A DNA stretch of 64,000 nucleotides, from the NCBI GenBank assembly GCA_900095095.1, contig FMBT01000330.1, positions 248,001 to 312,000 of the forward strand, written 5' to 3'. Shown piece after piece: positions 63,138 through 64,000 of this stretch. Every line of letters begins with the position of its first letter. The stretch's first letter is position 1. The position numbers and the translations under genes are program-made. This stretch comes from Fragilariopsis cylindrus CCMP1102. Taxonomy: Eukaryota > Bacillariophyta > Bacillariophyceae > Bacillariales > Bacillariaceae. The notes under the pieces are model-generated. The model saw nothing but the letters and a program-made list of their open reading frames with translations. It ran no database searches and was not told the DNA's origin.

Positions 63138-64000
63138 AATAGTGCTTACATTTTTCTGTTCTCGATTATCTTTTCTTTTGGAACTGAACTGTCTTTAAAT
63201 TCAAGATAGAATTTAAAAAAAAAATTGAGCTTTTTAAAATAAAAAAAATACCGTTTCTTCTGGTAGAGAGTGCGCCAAATTCGTCCTGTGATTAGATCAA
63301 TAGAAGATTTGATATGGTTGATTTTATAAAAAAATTGACAGATCTGCTTCACCAACAGTCCCTGCTTAGTAATAAATGATATTTTGGCTTCAAAAAGAGG
63401 ACTTTGAACCAGAAGAACAGCGCAGCAGTAGTAGTTGAGATGGTTGTTCGAATGCATGTGGTTTTGTTTATTTTCATTTAATGGAAGTGGTCTAAAATTG
63501 AGCCACCATGATCAAAGTCAATTGGGACGTAAAAAAATAGTAATGAAATAATAAAGTTTACGATGGAAAAAGAAAAACACCACTCTCCGTGCTTTTGCAC
63601 ACGTTAAAATATTATCGCGCTTATGACAATGTGCGCTCGCTGGAGGAAGTATTATCTAGTGAGAGATAAAGTGAGCTTTTTGAAGATTTAAAAAGTACTC
63701 TGTTATTTTCTAGTGAAAGATATTATTTATCTCTGTACTATTTCTCAATTGATTTGCAGCCTGCGTATTAACAGTAGTCGTCGAACTCATATCGGTCATG
63801 TTCTGTTATCGTACTCGGATCTTTCTTACACCACCAGCTATTTCATCGCGCTTCAATGGGCTTGTGCCCGCTGCGTGTTTCATCGCGCTTCAATGGGCAT
63901 AAGTGGGTTCACAACTTGGTTCAAGTTGGATTGAAAATGATAAAATCCTTCTTTCAATAAATACTATCAATAGGTCCATTCGCCACCATCTTTTGAAAAC
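63138..64000. other. Intergenic to window end
   Basis: Upstream region of the Cys/Pro-Ser gene, AT-rich. An 18-base direct repeat (CATCGCGCTTCAATGGGC) occurs twice about 40 nt apart near 63845 and 63883. No gene is supported on either strand. Confidence 0.5.

Noticed and set aside
63146-63457. 103-codon minus-strand ORF
   Set aside because: Lys/Phe-rich, AT-driven frame without signal; lies in the upstream region of the Cys/Pro-Ser gene.

Overview
This window is nuclear DNA from a photosynthetic stramenopile, most likely a diatom. Genes are intron-containing, with short GT-AG introns of roughly 75-350 nt. At least seven predicted proteins start with a signal peptide ending in an (A/S)F step, the diatom plastid-import signature. 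Diatom-typical families are present: Pro-Ser repeat secreted proteins, helicase-associated-domain proteins and an SPX-MFS phosphate transporter. The DNA is AT-rich and full of Gln, Asn, Ser and Thr codon runs and microsatellites. I cannot name the species from sequence alone.

Layout. 1-4.8 kb: an edge-truncated RGG-rich gene of an unrecognised family, a fossil piggyBac-like transposase, and a secreted LMW-phosphatase-like gene. 5.8-23 kb is a housekeeping stretch: mitochondrial carrier, plastid-type branched-chain aminotransferase, a small plastid-signal protein, a Rossmann-fold protein, a Tat-type thylakoid-lumen protein, a TBL/PC-esterase-like membrane protein, an ABHD17-like hydrolase, a five-exon flavin disulfide-reductase-like enzyme and an MFSD5-like transporter. 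23.2-28.9 kb is an SPX-MFS transporter with a Pro-Ser-Thr-rich loop. 29.7-35.5 kb holds NTAN1, a helicase-associated-domain gene and an F-box-like gene. 35.9-46.2 kb is one complete tyrosine-recombinase retrotransposon with split direct repeats. 46.4-47.3 kb is a double ABM-domain plastid protein. 49.0-54.3 kb is a Ty3/gypsy element with identical LTRs and a target-site duplication. 54.6-62.8 kb holds a secreted coiled-coil protein, a GST-like protein and a large secreted Cys-rich/Pro-Ser protein with about 1.07-kb tandem exon-intron modules.

A pervasive property is that many otherwise convincing genes are broken by one-base frame changes, mostly at short mononucleotide runs and mostly repaired by adding one base. 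I read these as probable consensus errors rather than mass pseudogenisation, and I describe such genes across the breaks. The clearest candidate for something undescribed is the 10.3-kb recombinase retroelement. It carries an extra ORF of unknown function downstream of its recombinase and a small ORF near its 5' end that copies a segment of its own Gag-like protein.
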